Source: Streptomyces sp. ISL-100
GTDB taxonomy: Bacteria; Actinomycetota; Actinomycetes; Streptomycetales; Streptomycetaceae
Assembly (NCBI RefSeq): GCF_018614615.1
Contig: NZ_JAGGOK010000069.1
Location: forward strand, 124,001-188,000
Reading direction: 5' to 3'
Length of the DNA stretch: 64,000 nt
Shown here: in pieces, positions 34,991 through 44,188 of the stretch
Position numbering within the stretch: the first letter of the stretch is position 1
Layout of the letters: each line of letters starts with the position of its first letter
The notes under the pieces: generated by a model
What the model was told of the DNA's origin: nothing
Databases searched by the model: none
Seen by the model: the letters and a program-made list of their open reading frames with translations, nothing else
Position numbers and translations under genes: made by a program

Positions 34991-35773
34991 GTGACCTCTC
35001 TTCTCAGCGACGGCATACGTTTCGCCTTCGGCACGCTCACCGTGCTTCCCGTGCGCGTGACCCGGTGGGACCGCGAGGCGGCGCGCGCCGGAATGCTGTG
35101 CGCTCCCCTCGCCGGGCTCGTCGTGGGCCTGTGCGCGGCGGCGCTCGGCTGCGTACTCCTGCTGCTCGGCTCGGGGCCGCTGCTCGCCGCCGTGGCCGGC
35201 GCAGCCGTACCCGCCGCCCTCACCCGCGGCCTGCACCTCGACGGACTCGCCGATACGGCCGACGGCCTGGGCAGCGGCAAACCGGCCGAAGAGGCGCTGC
35301 GCATCATGAAGCAGTCGGACATCGGTCCTTTCGGCGTCATCACGCTGCTGTTCGTGCTGCTTGCCCAGGTCGCGGTGCTTTTCGAGCTGTACGCCGCCGG
35401 GTGGGCCCACGGCGCGGTCGGCGCGGCCGTCTCGGCCGTCGCCGCCCGCCTCGCCCTGACACTCGCCTCCCGTACGGGCGTGCCCCCGGCCCGGCCCGAC
35501 GGGCTGGGCGCGGCGGTCGCGGGCACGGTCTCGGTGCGTACCGCGGTGGCGGTCACCGTCCTGGTGACCGCCACCTGCGCGGGCGTCGCGGGTGCGCTGT
35601 TCGGCCCGTACGCCGCCCTGCGTCACGCCGCCGCCGTGTTGGCCGCACTCGCCGCCGCGCAGCTGTTGCTGCGCCACTGCGTGCGCCGCTTCGGCGGGGT
35701 CACGGGCGACGTCTTCGGCGGTGTCGCGGAGACCGCGGCGACGGCCGCGCTGGTGGTCCTGATGCTGGGGTGA
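34991..35773 (+). CDS. cobS: Adenosylcobinamide-GDP ribazoletransferase (cobalamin synthase)
   Basis: Membrane enzyme that joins adenosylcobinamide-GDP to alpha-ribazole (phosphate), completing cobalamin. 260 residues with five to six helices and the Mg-binding motif GLHLDGLADTADGLGS. GTG 34991 matches the family N-terminus (FAFGTLTVLPV). There is no Shine-Dalgarno; TAGCGT ends 7 nt before the GTG, so it is probably leaderless and has its own promoter rather than depending on cobT. Confidence 0.94.
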   Translation: MTSLLSDGIRFAFGTLTVLPVRVTRWDREAARAGMLCAPLAGLVVGLCAAALGCVLLLLGSGPLLAAVAGAAVPAALTRGLHLDGLADTADGLGSGKPAEEALRIMKQSDIGPFGVITLLFVLLAQVAVLFELYAAGWAHGAVGAAVSAVAARLALTLASRTGVPPARPDGLGAAVAGTVSVRTAVAVTVLVTATCAGVAGALFGPYAALRHAAAVLAALAAAQLLLRHCVRRFGGVTGDVFGGVAETAATAALVVLMLG

Positions 35774-35796
35774 CAGATGAACACCAGTGAAACGTA

Positions 35797-35812
35797 GGGC
35801 AGTTGACTGCCC
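35797..35812. promoter_or_regulatory. Palindrome between cobS and the 879-aa gene
   Basis: GGGCAGT-TG-ACTGCCC, perfect 7-bp arms, 52 nt before the next start codon. It could be a short terminator for cobS or an operator for the next gene; TTGACT inside it resembles a -35. Confidence 0.4.
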
Positions 35813-35863
35813 GTCATCGCAAGGTGCACGCTCTTCCCCCACGGCTGTCGGGGGAGACAGAAG

Positions 35864-38503
35864 ATGCCCGAGTTTCCAGGCTGGGACCAGAGCAGCGAAT
35901 TCACTGAGGCCTATCGCAAGGCGGTGCGCAGCCGGTCACGGCTGTCCAAACGCGGCCCGAAGCACCCGCCCATCGTGCTGCGGACCGGCGCGGAGGAGGC
36001 GCAGCAGGCCCTGGAGGCCCTGGAGCTGGGCCTTCAGCGCTCGTCGAGGGCGCGGGGCACCGTGCCGTGCACTCCGTACGCCCATGTCGACTGGCGCGCG
36101 GGCTCCCGGACCGAGCTGATCGCCAAGGTCGCCGAGGAGCTGAAGAAGAACGCTCCCGACGAGGCGGGCAGGCTGCGGCTGCCCGCCTACGACCTGCTCC
36201 GATGCGTCGCCGACAACCAGGCGGGCACGGATGCCCAGCTGGCGGACCGGGTGTTCGCCAGGCACCGGGGGCGCGCGACCGCCGTACTGCCGGCCAGGGA
36301 CACCACGGGCCCCACCATCAACGCGGGGTTCATGACCGTGCCGCTCCGCTCCGTCTGGTCGGTGGCGGAGCGCGTCTACCTCAAGTTCTGGGAGCGCCGC
36401 TGGGAATGGCGTCTCGCGCGGCGCAGACGCTACCGCCTGCTGTGGCCGGAGAACTACCGGGGCAAGCGCACGTACGCCGACGCGCTCGTCGAGTTCCACC
36501 GGACGTGGGAGGCGGCTGTCCGGCCCGACAGCACTCCGCGGGACATCGACCGGTGGGACGGGCTGCTGATCGCGGCCCTGATGACCGATCTGTACGCTCA
36601 CGCCCGCCAGGGGCTGCTCCACCCGGGCCGCAGACGCCGCCGCCCGCGCCACGCGCTGCTGCTCAACGGCACGCGGCCGGCGGCCGACGGCGGCGACGGG
36701 GGCAGCACGGCCGTAGCGGGCTTCGTCAGGCTGTACGGCGCCCAGCAGCGGCCGAGTCCCAACGCGGCCACGGTGGTGATCGCCGCGCTGCCGGACACGC
36801 ACGACGCGGCGCCCGGCAGCGGCACGCTGGAGGAGGCGGCGCGCCGGCTCGACCCCGCGAAGGGCGCGATCCCCACGCCCTACGAGGTGCGGCTCCCGCG
36901 CCCGGAGCCGGGCGGTCGCAGCGTGACGGTGCTGCCGGTCTGGACACCGTGGGTGCGGCTGCGGCCCGGCGGGGAACTGGCCCTCGAAGCGGGGGCGCTC
37001 GCCGTCGCCCTGTGGCTCACCGGACAGCTCGCCTTCGTCCCGTACCTCGGCAGCCCTTTCATGGATACGTACACGCAGTGCCTCACCGGCTCCGACTACG
37101 TACAGCAGTCCAAAGCGGCCGCGCCCGCGCTCCCCGCCCAGTACGCCGACGCGCTCAAGATGATCGCCGAGCAGAACAAGATCGCGGAGACCGGGGGGAA
37201 GCCCGAGCGGACGGTGACCATCGCCCACGTCCGCGCCTCGGTGGCGCCGAACGCGGCCGAGCGGCAGTCCGGCGCGGCCATCCCCGAACTGCGCGGCCTC
37301 GCGCTGGCCCAGCAGTCGCTGCACCGGCTGGCGCCCGCCAACGACAACGGCATATGGGTGCGGATCAAGACGTACGACGCCGGATTGCAGTTCAAGAACG
37401 CCCGCAAGGTGGCGGCGCAGATCGTCCGCGAGGCGGAGAAGGACCAGCACCTCATCGGGGTCACGGGATTCACCGAAAGCCGGAAGGAAACGGTCGGAGC
37501 GCTGCGCGTGCTCAACTCGGCCCGGATACCCATTGTCAGCTCCACGGCCACGGCGAAAGCCATGGAGGTCGGGCGTTATTACCACGGCGCCGCGCCGAAC
37601 AACAAGCGGGAGGCGCGGGTCGTGTCGGAGTTCGTGAAGAACGCGAATACGGTGCGTACGGGAGAGAATTCCTGCGCACCCGCGGAAAGCGTTGCCGTGG
37701 TGACCGATCCGACCGATGTGTACAGCGACGAACTCGGCAAGGAGTTCGCCATGGCCTTCCCCTCAGCGGGCAGCCGTATCGGCTACATCCCCGGCGGGAA
37801 CAGCGGAGTCGTCGTACCGAACGAGCCCGACCTCGACATGAAGTTCAGCATGTCGGAGGTGGCGGAAGCGGTGTGCAGCAGGGTCGCGGGAAAGAACAAG
37901 ACGCTGGTCTACTGGACGTCTCGGGTACGGGAGTTCGACAATTTCCTGGAGACTTATCAGAGCCTCAGTAAATGCGCGAACAAGGACCTCACCGTGATGG
38001 GCGGGAACGAGCTCACCAATGCGGCGCTCTCCGGCGGATTCGTGGGGAAGTCCTGGCTGCACCTTTATCACACGGCCCATATGCTGCCCGCCGGACATCC
38101 GGACCGCAGCGCGACGGCGAAGGCGTTCAACGACGCTTACACCGAGGAATTCACCGGGTCCGATCTGTGGCTGAACGACGGGCACGCCGCGCTCGCCCAT
38201 GACGCGGTGCAGGTGCTAGCCCAGGCGACAAGTCAGGCGAACGCGGCGGGTGTCGAACTGACCCGGCCGAATGTGCAGCAGATCATCAACAGCGGCTCGT
38301 TCGACCTGGAGGGGGCCAGTGGCCGTCTGCTGTTCGCGGCGGGCTCGCTCCAGCGGCCGCTCAACAAACTGCTGACCGTCCTGCACCACGGGAAGGACGG
38401 CTCGGCGCCGGTGCTGATGTGCGGGGACTCCGGGAAGAACATCGATGCCGGGAAGGAGTGGCGGCAGGGCGGTACGTCGTACGACTGCCCCAAGGACGAG
38501 TAG
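35864..38503 (+). CDS. Membrane-spanning protein with NTPase-like N-half and periplasmic-binding-protein C-half
   Basis: 879 residues in three parts. Residues 1-365 are cytosolic and look like a P-loop NTPase fold seen in other Streptomyces proteins (PPIVLRTGAEEAQ, then a YDLLRCVADNQ helix, and HALLLNGTRP and ATVVIAALPD strands), but the Walker A glycine-lysine motif is absent. Residues about 370-392 are a single membrane helix. Residues about 395-879 are extracellular and resemble a type I (branched-chain amino acid/ANF-receptor-like) substrate-binding protein, with GVTGFTESRKETVGALRVL, PIVSSTATA and a late hinge at FNDAYTEEFTGSD. GGGGGAGA precedes the ATG. There are no permease or ABC ATPase neighbours, so a ligand sensor is likelier than a transporter. 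This is inference. Confidence 0.75.
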   Translation: MPEFPGWDQSSEFTEAYRKAVRSRSRLSKRGPKHPPIVLRTGAEEAQQALEALELGLQRSSRARGTVPCTPYAHVDWRAGSRTELIAKVAEELKKNAPDEAGRLRLPAYDLLRCVADNQAGTDAQLADRVFARHRGRATAVLPARDTTGPTINAGFMTVPLRSVWSVAERVYLKFWERRWEWRLARRRRYRLLWPENYRGKRTYADALVEFHRTWEAAVRPDSTPRDIDRWDGLLIAALMTDLYAHARQGLLHPGRRRRRPRHALLLNGTRPAADGGDGGSTAVAGFVRLYGAQQRPSPNAATVVIAALPDTHDAAPGSGTLEEAARRLDPAKGAIPTPYEVRLPRPEPGGRSVTVLPVWTPWVRLRPGGELALEAGALAVALWLTGQLAFVPYLGSPFMDTYTQCLTGSDYVQQSKAAAPALPAQYADALKMIAEQNKIAETGGKPERTVTIAHVRASVAPNAAERQSGAAIPELRGLALAQQSLHRLAPANDNGIWVRIKTYDAGLQFKNARKVAAQIVREAEKDQHLIGVTGFTESRKETVGALRVLNSARIPIVSSTATAKAMEVGRYYHGAAPNNKREARVVSEFVKNANTVRTGENSCAPAESVAVVTDPTDVYSDELGKEFAMAFPSAGSRIGYIPGGNSGVVVPNEPDLDMKFSMSEVAEAVCSRVAGKNKTLVYWTSRVREFDNFLETYQSLSKCANKDLTVMGGNELTNAALSGGFVGKSWLHLYHTAHMLPAGHPDRSATAKAFNDAYTEEFTGSDLWLNDGHAALAHDAVQVLAQATSQANAAGVELTRPNVQQIINSGSFDLEGASGRLLFAAGSLQRPLNKLLTVLHHGKDGSAPVLMCGDSGKNIDAGKEWRQGGTSYDCPKDE

Positions 38504-38936
38504 GCGCGGCCGGTTGCTCGCATTACTCGCCTTACTCGCAGGGCTCGCGCCACACCCCCAGGTCGTACTTCTTCAGCATCGAGCTGAGCCGCAGCTTGCG
38601 CGCCTGGGGGCAGAAGCGGCTCGCTCCCTGCGGAGAATTCGAGGAAGATCTGTGGAAATCATGCAAAGCAAGGTGATAGTCACTTGCCGGATTGCCACGA
38701 GTGTGACGCAGGCCTCACTCCGTGCACCGTAAACACGAAAAGGACACCTCTGATGAGTGAAGTGCTCGCTGCTGTGATCGAAGGGGGGAACCGCGCGTAG
38801 GCTCATTCCCGGCGCTCAACCGGTCCGGCGGGCCGCCGGGCACCGGGATGCCGGGCCACCGGGATACTGTCGCGCCGGGCACGGCCGGCCCCACCCCATC
38901 GGCCGAAGAACTCAACGGAAGCGAGATTTCACCACC
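38504..38936. other. Intergenic stretch before pepA
   Basis: No gene is supported here. The DNA from about 38630 to 38760 is less G+C-rich than its surroundings. TACTGT at 38865-38870 is a plausible -10 for pepA, beside two CCACCGGGAT-like direct repeats (about 38840-38866). A short minus-strand frame (38532-38666) and a 15-codon plus-strand frame (38753-38800) are noted elsewhere as unproven. Confidence 0.5.
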
Positions 38937-40490
38937 GTGACTGCTCTCACTCTCAGCACTTCCGGCGCGGCGGCGCTGCGCGCCGACGCCATCGTCGTCG
39001 GCGTGGCGAAGGGCGCCGGCTCCAAGTCCGGGGACTTGGTTGTCGCACCGGGCGCCGAGGCCGTGGACAAGGCGTTCGACGGAAAGCTCGCCTCCGTCCT
39101 GAAGACCCTCGGCGCCACGGGCGGCGAGGGCGAGGTGACCAAGCTGCCCGCGCCGTCGGGCTTCAAGTCTCCTGTCGTACTGGCCGTCGGCCTGGGCACG
39201 GGCCTGGACAAGGACGACTCGTACAGCGCCGAGTCGCTTCGCCGCGCGGCCGGTGCGGCCGCCCGCGCGCTCAGCGGCTTCAAGAAGGCCGGCTTCGCGC
39301 TGCCCGTCGAGGCCGTCGAGGACGCCGCCGCCATCGCCGAGGGCGCGCTGCTCGGTGCGTACTCCTTCACCGCGTACCAGGGTGGGGAGAAGGAGGGGAA
39401 GGGCGAGAAGCCCGCAGGCAACGGCCCGAAGCAGCCGCTCGCCGAGATCGCCGTGCTCGGCGGCAAGCCACGCGACAAGGCGTTCAAGGCCGCCGCGGAG
39501 CGCGCTCTGGCGCTGACCGAGGAGATCAACCGCGCCCGCGACCTGGTCAACACCCCGCCGAACGACCTCTACCCCGAGTCCTTCGCCGCCGTGGCCGCCG
39601 CCGCCGGCAAGGAGCACGGTCTCAAGGTGCAGGTGCTCGACGAGAAGTCGCTCATCAAGGGCGGCTACGGCGGCATCCTCGGCGTCGGCCAGGGCTCGGA
39701 GCACGGTCCGCGCCTGGTGAAGCTCGCCTACACCCACCCCAAGGCGGAGAAGACCCTGGCCTTCGTCGGCAAGGGCATCACCTACGACTCGGGCGGCATC
39801 TCGCTCAAGCCGGTCGGCCACAACGAGACGATGAAGTGCGACATGGCCGGCGCCGCCGCCGTGTTCGCCGCCGTCATCACGGCCGCCCGCCTGGGCCTGA
39901 AGGTCAACGTCACCGGCTGGCTCGCGCTCGCCGAGAACATGCCGTCCGGCAGCGCCACCCGCCCCGGTGACGTGCTGCGCATGTACAGCGGCAAGACCGT
40001 CGAGGTGCTCAACACCGACGCCGAGGGCCGTCTCGTGCTGGGTGACGCGCTGACCCGCGCATCCGAGGAGCGGCCGGACGCGATCGTCGACGTGGCGACG
40101 CTGACCGGCGCGATGGTGCTGGCGCTCGGCAACCGCACGTTCGCCGTCATGGGCAACGACGAGTCGTTCCGTACCGCCGTCCACGAGATCGCGGAGGAGG
40201 CCGGCGAGCAGTCCTGGCCGATGCCGATGCCGGCCGAGCTCCGCAAGGGCATGGAGTCCTCCACCGCCGACATCGCCAACATGGGCGAGCGGATGGGCGG
40301 CGGCCTGGTCGCCGGTCTGTTCCTGCAGGAGTTCGTCGGCGACGACATCGCCTGGGCGCACCTGGACATCGCGGGCCCCGCCTTCAACGACGGCGGACCG
40401 TTCGGTTACACCCCGAAGGGCGGCACCGGTTCCGCGATCCGCACCCTGGTGGCGCTCGCCGAGCACACCGCCGCGGGCGACCTCGGCTGA
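38937..40490 (+). CDS. pepA: Leucyl (M17) aminopeptidase
   Basis: Cytosolic di-metal aminopeptidase, 517 residues. The C-terminal catalytic domain (about 195-510) has the metal/substrate motifs KGITYDSGGISLKP, MKCDMAGAAAV and the signature NTDAEGRLVL. The N-terminal macro-like domain holds an insert rich in Lys/Glu/Gly (GGEKEGKGEKPAGNG). Start GTG 38937. It stands alone before lpd, with a hairpin after it. Confidence 0.95.
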   Translation: MTALTLSTSGAAALRADAIVVGVAKGAGSKSGDLVVAPGAEAVDKAFDGKLASVLKTLGATGGEGEVTKLPAPSGFKSPVVLAVGLGTGLDKDDSYSAESLRRAAGAAARALSGFKKAGFALPVEAVEDAAAIAEGALLGAYSFTAYQGGEKEGKGEKPAGNGPKQPLAEIAVLGGKPRDKAFKAAAERALALTEEINRARDLVNTPPNDLYPESFAAVAAAAGKEHGLKVQVLDEKSLIKGGYGGILGVGQGSEHGPRLVKLAYTHPKAEKTLAFVGKGITYDSGGISLKPVGHNETMKCDMAGAAAVFAAVITAARLGLKVNVTGWLALAENMPSGSATRPGDVLRMYSGKTVEVLNTDAEGRLVLGDALTRASEERPDAIVDVATLTGAMVLALGNRTFAVMGNDESFRTAVHEIAEEAGEQSWPMPMPAELRKGMESSTADIANMGERMGGGLVAGLFLQEFVGDDIAWAHLDIAGPAFNDGGPFGYTPKGGTGSAIRTLVALAEHTAAGDLG

Positions 40491-40506
40491 GCTGTCGAGG
40501 CGGCTT

Positions 40507-40548
40507 CGTGAGTACGGTCCCGGGCACGCGTCCGGGGCCGTACTCACG
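40507..40548 (+). terminator. Terminator after pepA
   Basis: 11-bp outer arms CGTGAGTACGG/CCGTACTCACG plus inner CCCGGG/CCGGGG pairing, 17 nt past the stop. Confidence 0.82.
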
Positions 40549-40549
40549 C

Positions 40550-40597
40550 GGGAACGTACGTGGGAACGCATGCCGGAACGTATGTCGGAATACCTAC
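40550..40597. repeat. Four 12-bp tandem repeats upstream of lpd
   Basis: GGGAACGTACGT, GGGAACGCATGC, CGGAACGTATGT and CGGAATACCTAC follow each other without gaps (consensus GGAACGTACGTC). They lie 230 bp before lpd in a 340-bp gap whose remaining sequence (40598-40830) holds the lpd leader and ribosome site but no other gene that I can support. Confidence 0.6.
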
Positions 40598-40830
40598 GTC
40601 CAATTTCGCCTTCAACGAAATCCGTACATCCGTACGTCGCAGTAACCCTTGGCGAGCGGTCCCAGGACCGTCTCGCACCCTGGCCCCGCGTCCCGCCGTC
40701 CGTCGACAAGTGCGAAGATGGGTTCTCGGCAGGACAGGGCCCCCACCACAGGGCCGAATATAAAGCGGCCGATACCAGCCGCCGCCCGGTCGATGACCGG
40801 CGACCGGCGCACATGCATGGAGGACGTGAC

Positions 40831-42219
40831 GTGGCGAACGACGCCAGCACCGTTTTCGACCTAGTGATCCTCGGCGGTGGCAGCGGCGGTTACGCCGCGG
40901 CACTGCGCGGAGCGCAGCTGGGCCTGGACGTCGCCCTGATCGAGAAGAACAAGCTCGGCGGCACCTGCCTGCACAACGGCTGCATCCCGACGAAGGCTCT
41001 GCTCCACGCGGGCGAGGTCGCCGACCAGGCACGCGAGGCCGCGCAGTTCGGCGTCAAGGCCACTTTCGACGGCATCGACATGGCGGGCGTCCACAAGTAC
41101 AAGGACGACGTGATCTCGGGCCTGTACAAGGGCCTCCAGGGCCTGGTCGCCTCGCGCAAGGTGACGTACATCGAGGGCGAGGGCCGGCTGTCCTCCCCGA
41201 CGTCCGTCGACGTCAACGGCCAGCGCATCCAGGGCCGCCACGTCCTGCTGGCGACCGGCTCCGTGCCGAAGTCGCTGCCGGGCCTGGACATCGACGGAAA
41301 CCGCATCATCTCCTCGGACCACGCGCTGGTCCTGGACCGCGTTCCGAAGTCCGCGGTCATCCTCGGCGGCGGCGTCATCGGCGTCGAGTTCGCCTCGGCG
41401 TGGAAGTCCTTCGGCACCGACGTCACCGTCGTCGAGGGCCTGAAGCACCTCGTACCGGTCGAGGACGAGAACAGCTCGAAGCTGCTGGAGCGCGCGTTCC
41501 GCAAGCGCGGCATCAACTTCTCACTCGGCGCCTTCTTCGAGAAGGCCGAGTACACCGCCGACGGCGTCAAGGTCACCCTGGCCAACGGCAAGGAGTTCGA
41601 GGCCGAGGTGCTGCTCGTCGCGATCGGCCGCGGCCCCGTCTCGCAGGGTCTCGGGTACGAGGAGGCCGGCGTCGCGATGGACCGCGGCTACGTCCTCGTC
41701 GACGAGTACATGCAGACGAACGTGCCCACCATCTCCGCCGTCGGTGACCTCGTCCCGACGCTCCAGCTCGCGCACGTCGGCTTCGCCGAGGGCATCCTGG
41801 TGGCGGAGCGTCTGGCCGGTCTCAAGACCGTTCCGGTCGACTACGACGGTGTGCCGCGCGTGACGTACTGCCACCCCGAGGTCGCTTCCGTCGGCATCAC
41901 CGAGGCGAAGGCCAAGGAGGTGTACGGCGCGGACAAGGTCGTCGCTCTCAAGTACAACCTCGCGGGCAACGGCAAGAGCAAGATCCTCAAGACCGGTGGC
42001 GAGATCAAGCTCGTCCAGGTCAAGGACGGTGCCGTGGTCGGCGTTCACATGGTCGGTGACCGTATGAGCGAGCAGGTCGGCGAGGCTCAGCTGATCTACA
42101 ACTGGGAGGCGCTGCCGGCCGAGGTCGCGCAGCTCATCCACGCACACCCGACGCAGAGCGAGGCGCTCGGCGAGGCCCACCTGGCCCTGGCCGGCAAGCC
42201 GCTCCACTCCCACGACTAG
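40831..42219 (+). CDS. lpdA: Dihydrolipoyl dehydrogenase (E3)
   Basis: FAD enzyme that reoxidises dihydrolipoyl groups of E2 and reduces NAD. 462 residues: FAD motif GGGSGGYAAA, redox disulfide GGTCLHNGC, NAD-binding GGGVIGVEFA, FAD closure TISAVGDL, and the active-site His-Glu pair in HAHPTQSEALGEAH. GTG 40831 has GGAGG about 7 nt upstream; the longer in-frame reading is not supported. It starts the run lpd-E2-gntR-aceE. Confidence 0.96.
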   Translation: MANDASTVFDLVILGGGSGGYAAALRGAQLGLDVALIEKNKLGGTCLHNGCIPTKALLHAGEVADQAREAAQFGVKATFDGIDMAGVHKYKDDVISGLYKGLQGLVASRKVTYIEGEGRLSSPTSVDVNGQRIQGRHVLLATGSVPKSLPGLDIDGNRIISSDHALVLDRVPKSAVILGGGVIGVEFASAWKSFGTDVTVVEGLKHLVPVEDENSSKLLERAFRKRGINFSLGAFFEKAEYTADGVKVTLANGKEFEAEVLLVAIGRGPVSQGLGYEEAGVAMDRGYVLVDEYMQTNVPTISAVGDLVPTLQLAHVGFAEGILVAERLAGLKTVPVDYDGVPRVTYCHPEVASVGITEAKAKEVYGADKVVALKYNLAGNGKSKILKTGGEIKLVQVKDGAVVGVHMVGDRMSEQVGEAQLIYNWEALPAEVAQLIHAHPTQSEALGEAHLALAGKPLHSHD

Positions 42220-42272
42220 TTCAGTCCGGGCGCGACGACCACTTCCGCAATTCGTAAGGAGCAACCGAAACC

Positions 42273-44090
42273 ATGCCGGTTTCCGTAACCCTTCCGGCGC
42301 TCGGCGAGAGCGTCACCGAGGGCACTGTCACCCGTTGGCTGAAGGCCGAGGGCGAGCGCGTCGAGGCTGACGAGCCGCTGCTCGAGGTGTCGACCGACAA
42401 GGTCGACACCGAGATCCCGGCCCCCGCCGCGGGCATCCTCTCGTCCATCAAGGTCGCCGAGGACGAGACGGTGGAGGTCGGCGCCGAGCTGGCCGTCATC
42501 GACGACGGCACGGGTGCGCCCGCTGCCGCCCCGGCCCCGGCTGCCGCCGAGGCCCCCGCACCTGCTGCCGAGGCTCCCGCCCCGGCCGCCGCTCAGCCCC
42601 AGCCGGAGGCTGTGGCCGCTCCGGCGCCCGCCGCCGAGGCACCGGCCCCTGCCGCCGCTCCGGCCGGCGGCGCCTCCGGTACTGACGTCGTACTGCCCGC
42701 ACTGGGCGAGTCGGTCACCGAGGGCACCGTCACCCGTTGGCTGAAGGAGGTCGGCGAGGAGGTCGCGGAGGACGAGCCGCTGCTCGAGGTCTCGACCGAC
42801 AAGGTCGACACCGAGATCCCCTCCCCGGCCGCGGGCACGCTGCTGGAGATCCTGGTCGGCGAGGACGAGACCGCCGAGGTCGGCGCGAAGCTCGCCGTCA
42901 TCGGTGCCGCGGGCGCTGCCCCGGCCGCCGCCCCCGCTCCGGCCGCTCCGGCCCCGGCCGCCGCTCCGGCGCCCGCGCCGGCTGCTGCTCCGGCTCCGGC
43001 CCCCGCACCGGCTCCGGCTCCGGCTCCGGCCGAGGCCGCTGTGGAGGCTCCGGCGCCGGTCCAGGCCCCGCCGGCTCCCGCCGCTCCCGCTCCGGCTCCT
43101 GCCGCTCCGGCTGCTCCCGCCGCCGTCGCCCCTTCCGCCCCCGAGGCGGACGGCGCGTACGTGACGCCTCTCGTCCGCAAGCTCGCGGCCGAGAACAGCG
43201 TCGACCTGAGCACGGTCAAGGGCACCGGCGTCGGTGGCCGTATCCGTAAGCAGGACGTCGTGGCCGCAGCGGAGGCCGCCAAGGCCGCTGCCGCCGCCCC
43301 GGCTCCGGCCGTGACTGCCGGAGGCCCTGCCGCCGCTTCGAAGGCTCCGTCCCTCGAGGTGTCGCCGTTGCGCGGTCAGACGGTCAAGATGACCCGCATG
43401 CGCAAGGTCATCGGCGACAACATGATGAAGGCGCTGCACACGCAGGCCCAGCTGACCTCGGTCGTCGAGGTCGACATCACGAAGCTGATGAAGCTGCGCA
43501 ACAAGGCGAAGGACGCGTTCGCCGCCCGCGAGGGCGTCAAGCTGTCCCCGATGCCGTTCTTCGTCAAGGCCGCGGCCCAGGCGCTGAAGGCCTACCCGGT
43601 CGTCAACGCCCGGATCAACGAGGACGAGGGCACGATCACCTACTTCGACACCGAGAACATCGGTATCGCGGTGGACGCCGAAAAGGGTCTGATGACCCCG
43701 GTCATCAAGGGTGCGGGCGACCTCAACCTCGCCGGTATCTCCAAGAAGACCGCCGAGCTGGCCGGCAAGGCCCGCTCCGGCAAGATCAGCCCGGACGAGA
43801 TGTCCGGCGCGACGTTCACGATCAGCAACACCGGTTCGCGCGGTGCGCTGTTCGACACGGTCATCGTGCCGCCGAACCAGGTCGCCATCCTGGGCATCGG
43901 TGCCACGGTCAAGCGTCCCGTGGTCATCAACCACCCGGACCTCGGCGAAACCATCGCGATCCGTGACATGACCTACCTGGCTCTCTCCTACGACCACCGC
44001 CTGGTGGACGGCGCCGACGCGGCCCGTTACCTGACGGCCGTCAAGGCGATCCTGGAGGCCGGCGAGTTCGAGGTCGAGCTCGGCCTGTAA
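42273..44090 (+). CDS. sucB: Dihydrolipoyl acyltransferase E2, two lipoyl domains
   Basis: 605 residues: two N-terminal lipoyl domains with modified lysines K43 and K177 (each in STDKVD), joined by long Ala/Pro linkers; a peripheral E1/E3-binding domain (YVTPLVRKLAAEN...GGRIRKQDV); and the catalytic domain with H575 and D579 in DHRLVDG. Such genes are usually named sucB, but in actinobacteria 2-oxoglutarate dehydrogenase activity sits in a fused SucA-E2 protein, and this E2 serves pyruvate dehydrogenase. The neighbours lpd and aceE support that role. The linker DNA is a C+G repeat. Confidence 0.95.
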   Translation: MPVSVTLPALGESVTEGTVTRWLKAEGERVEADEPLLEVSTDKVDTEIPAPAAGILSSIKVAEDETVEVGAELAVIDDGTGAPAAAPAPAAAEAPAPAAEAPAPAAAQPQPEAVAAPAPAAEAPAPAAAPAGGASGTDVVLPALGESVTEGTVTRWLKEVGEEVAEDEPLLEVSTDKVDTEIPSPAAGTLLEILVGEDETAEVGAKLAVIGAAGAAPAAAPAPAAPAPAAAPAPAPAAAPAPAPAPAPAPAPAEAAVEAPAPVQAPPAPAAPAPAPAAPAAPAAVAPSAPEADGAYVTPLVRKLAAENSVDLSTVKGTGVGGRIRKQDVVAAAEAAKAAAAAPAPAVTAGGPAAASKAPSLEVSPLRGQTVKMTRMRKVIGDNMMKALHTQAQLTSVVEVDITKLMKLRNKAKDAFAAREGVKLSPMPFFVKAAAQALKAYPVVNARINEDEGTITYFDTENIGIAVDAEKGLMTPVIKGAGDLNLAGISKKTAELAGKARSGKISPDEMSGATFTISNTGSRGALFDTVIVPPNQVAILGIGATVKRPVVINHPDLGETIAIRDMTYLALSYDHRLVDGADAARYLTAVKAILEAGEFEVELGL

Positions 44091-44110
44091 CGCTCGTCTC
44101 ACCAGCGTCT

Positions 44111-44144
44111 GCGCCCCCGTCCGGAGTTATCCGGGCGGGGGCGC
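44111..44144 (+). terminator. Terminator after the E2 gene
   Basis: GCGCCCCCG...CGGGGGCGC stem extended by CCGG/CCGG with one G-U pair, 6-nt loop, 20 nt past the stop. Confidence 0.82.
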
Positions 44145-44152
44145 CGCCGTAT

Positions 44153-44164
44153 GGTCTAGAGACC
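44153..44164. promoter_or_regulatory. Possible GntR autoregulatory site
   Basis: GGTC-TAGA-GACC, inverted 4-bp arms flanked by T and G (TGGTC...GACCG), 25 nt before the gntR start. It resembles the TGGT-N-ACCA operators of FadR-type GntR proteins. Confidence 0.4.
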
Positions 44165-44188
44165 GAACACGGCTTGAAGGAGCGCTTC

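Noticed and set aside
38753..38800. 15-codon ORF (MSEVLAAVIEGG...) with AAAAGGA upstream
   Set aside because: Too short to support without conservation or expression data; no leader-peptide features such as runs of one amino acid.
40550..40597. CRISPR-like array
   Set aside because: The units are 12 bp and contiguous, with no spacers, so this is a tandem repeat.
40570..40830. N-terminal extension of lpd from 40570
   Set aside because: The repeat and leader DNA there is not protein-like; GGAGG before GTG 40831 fits the conserved start.
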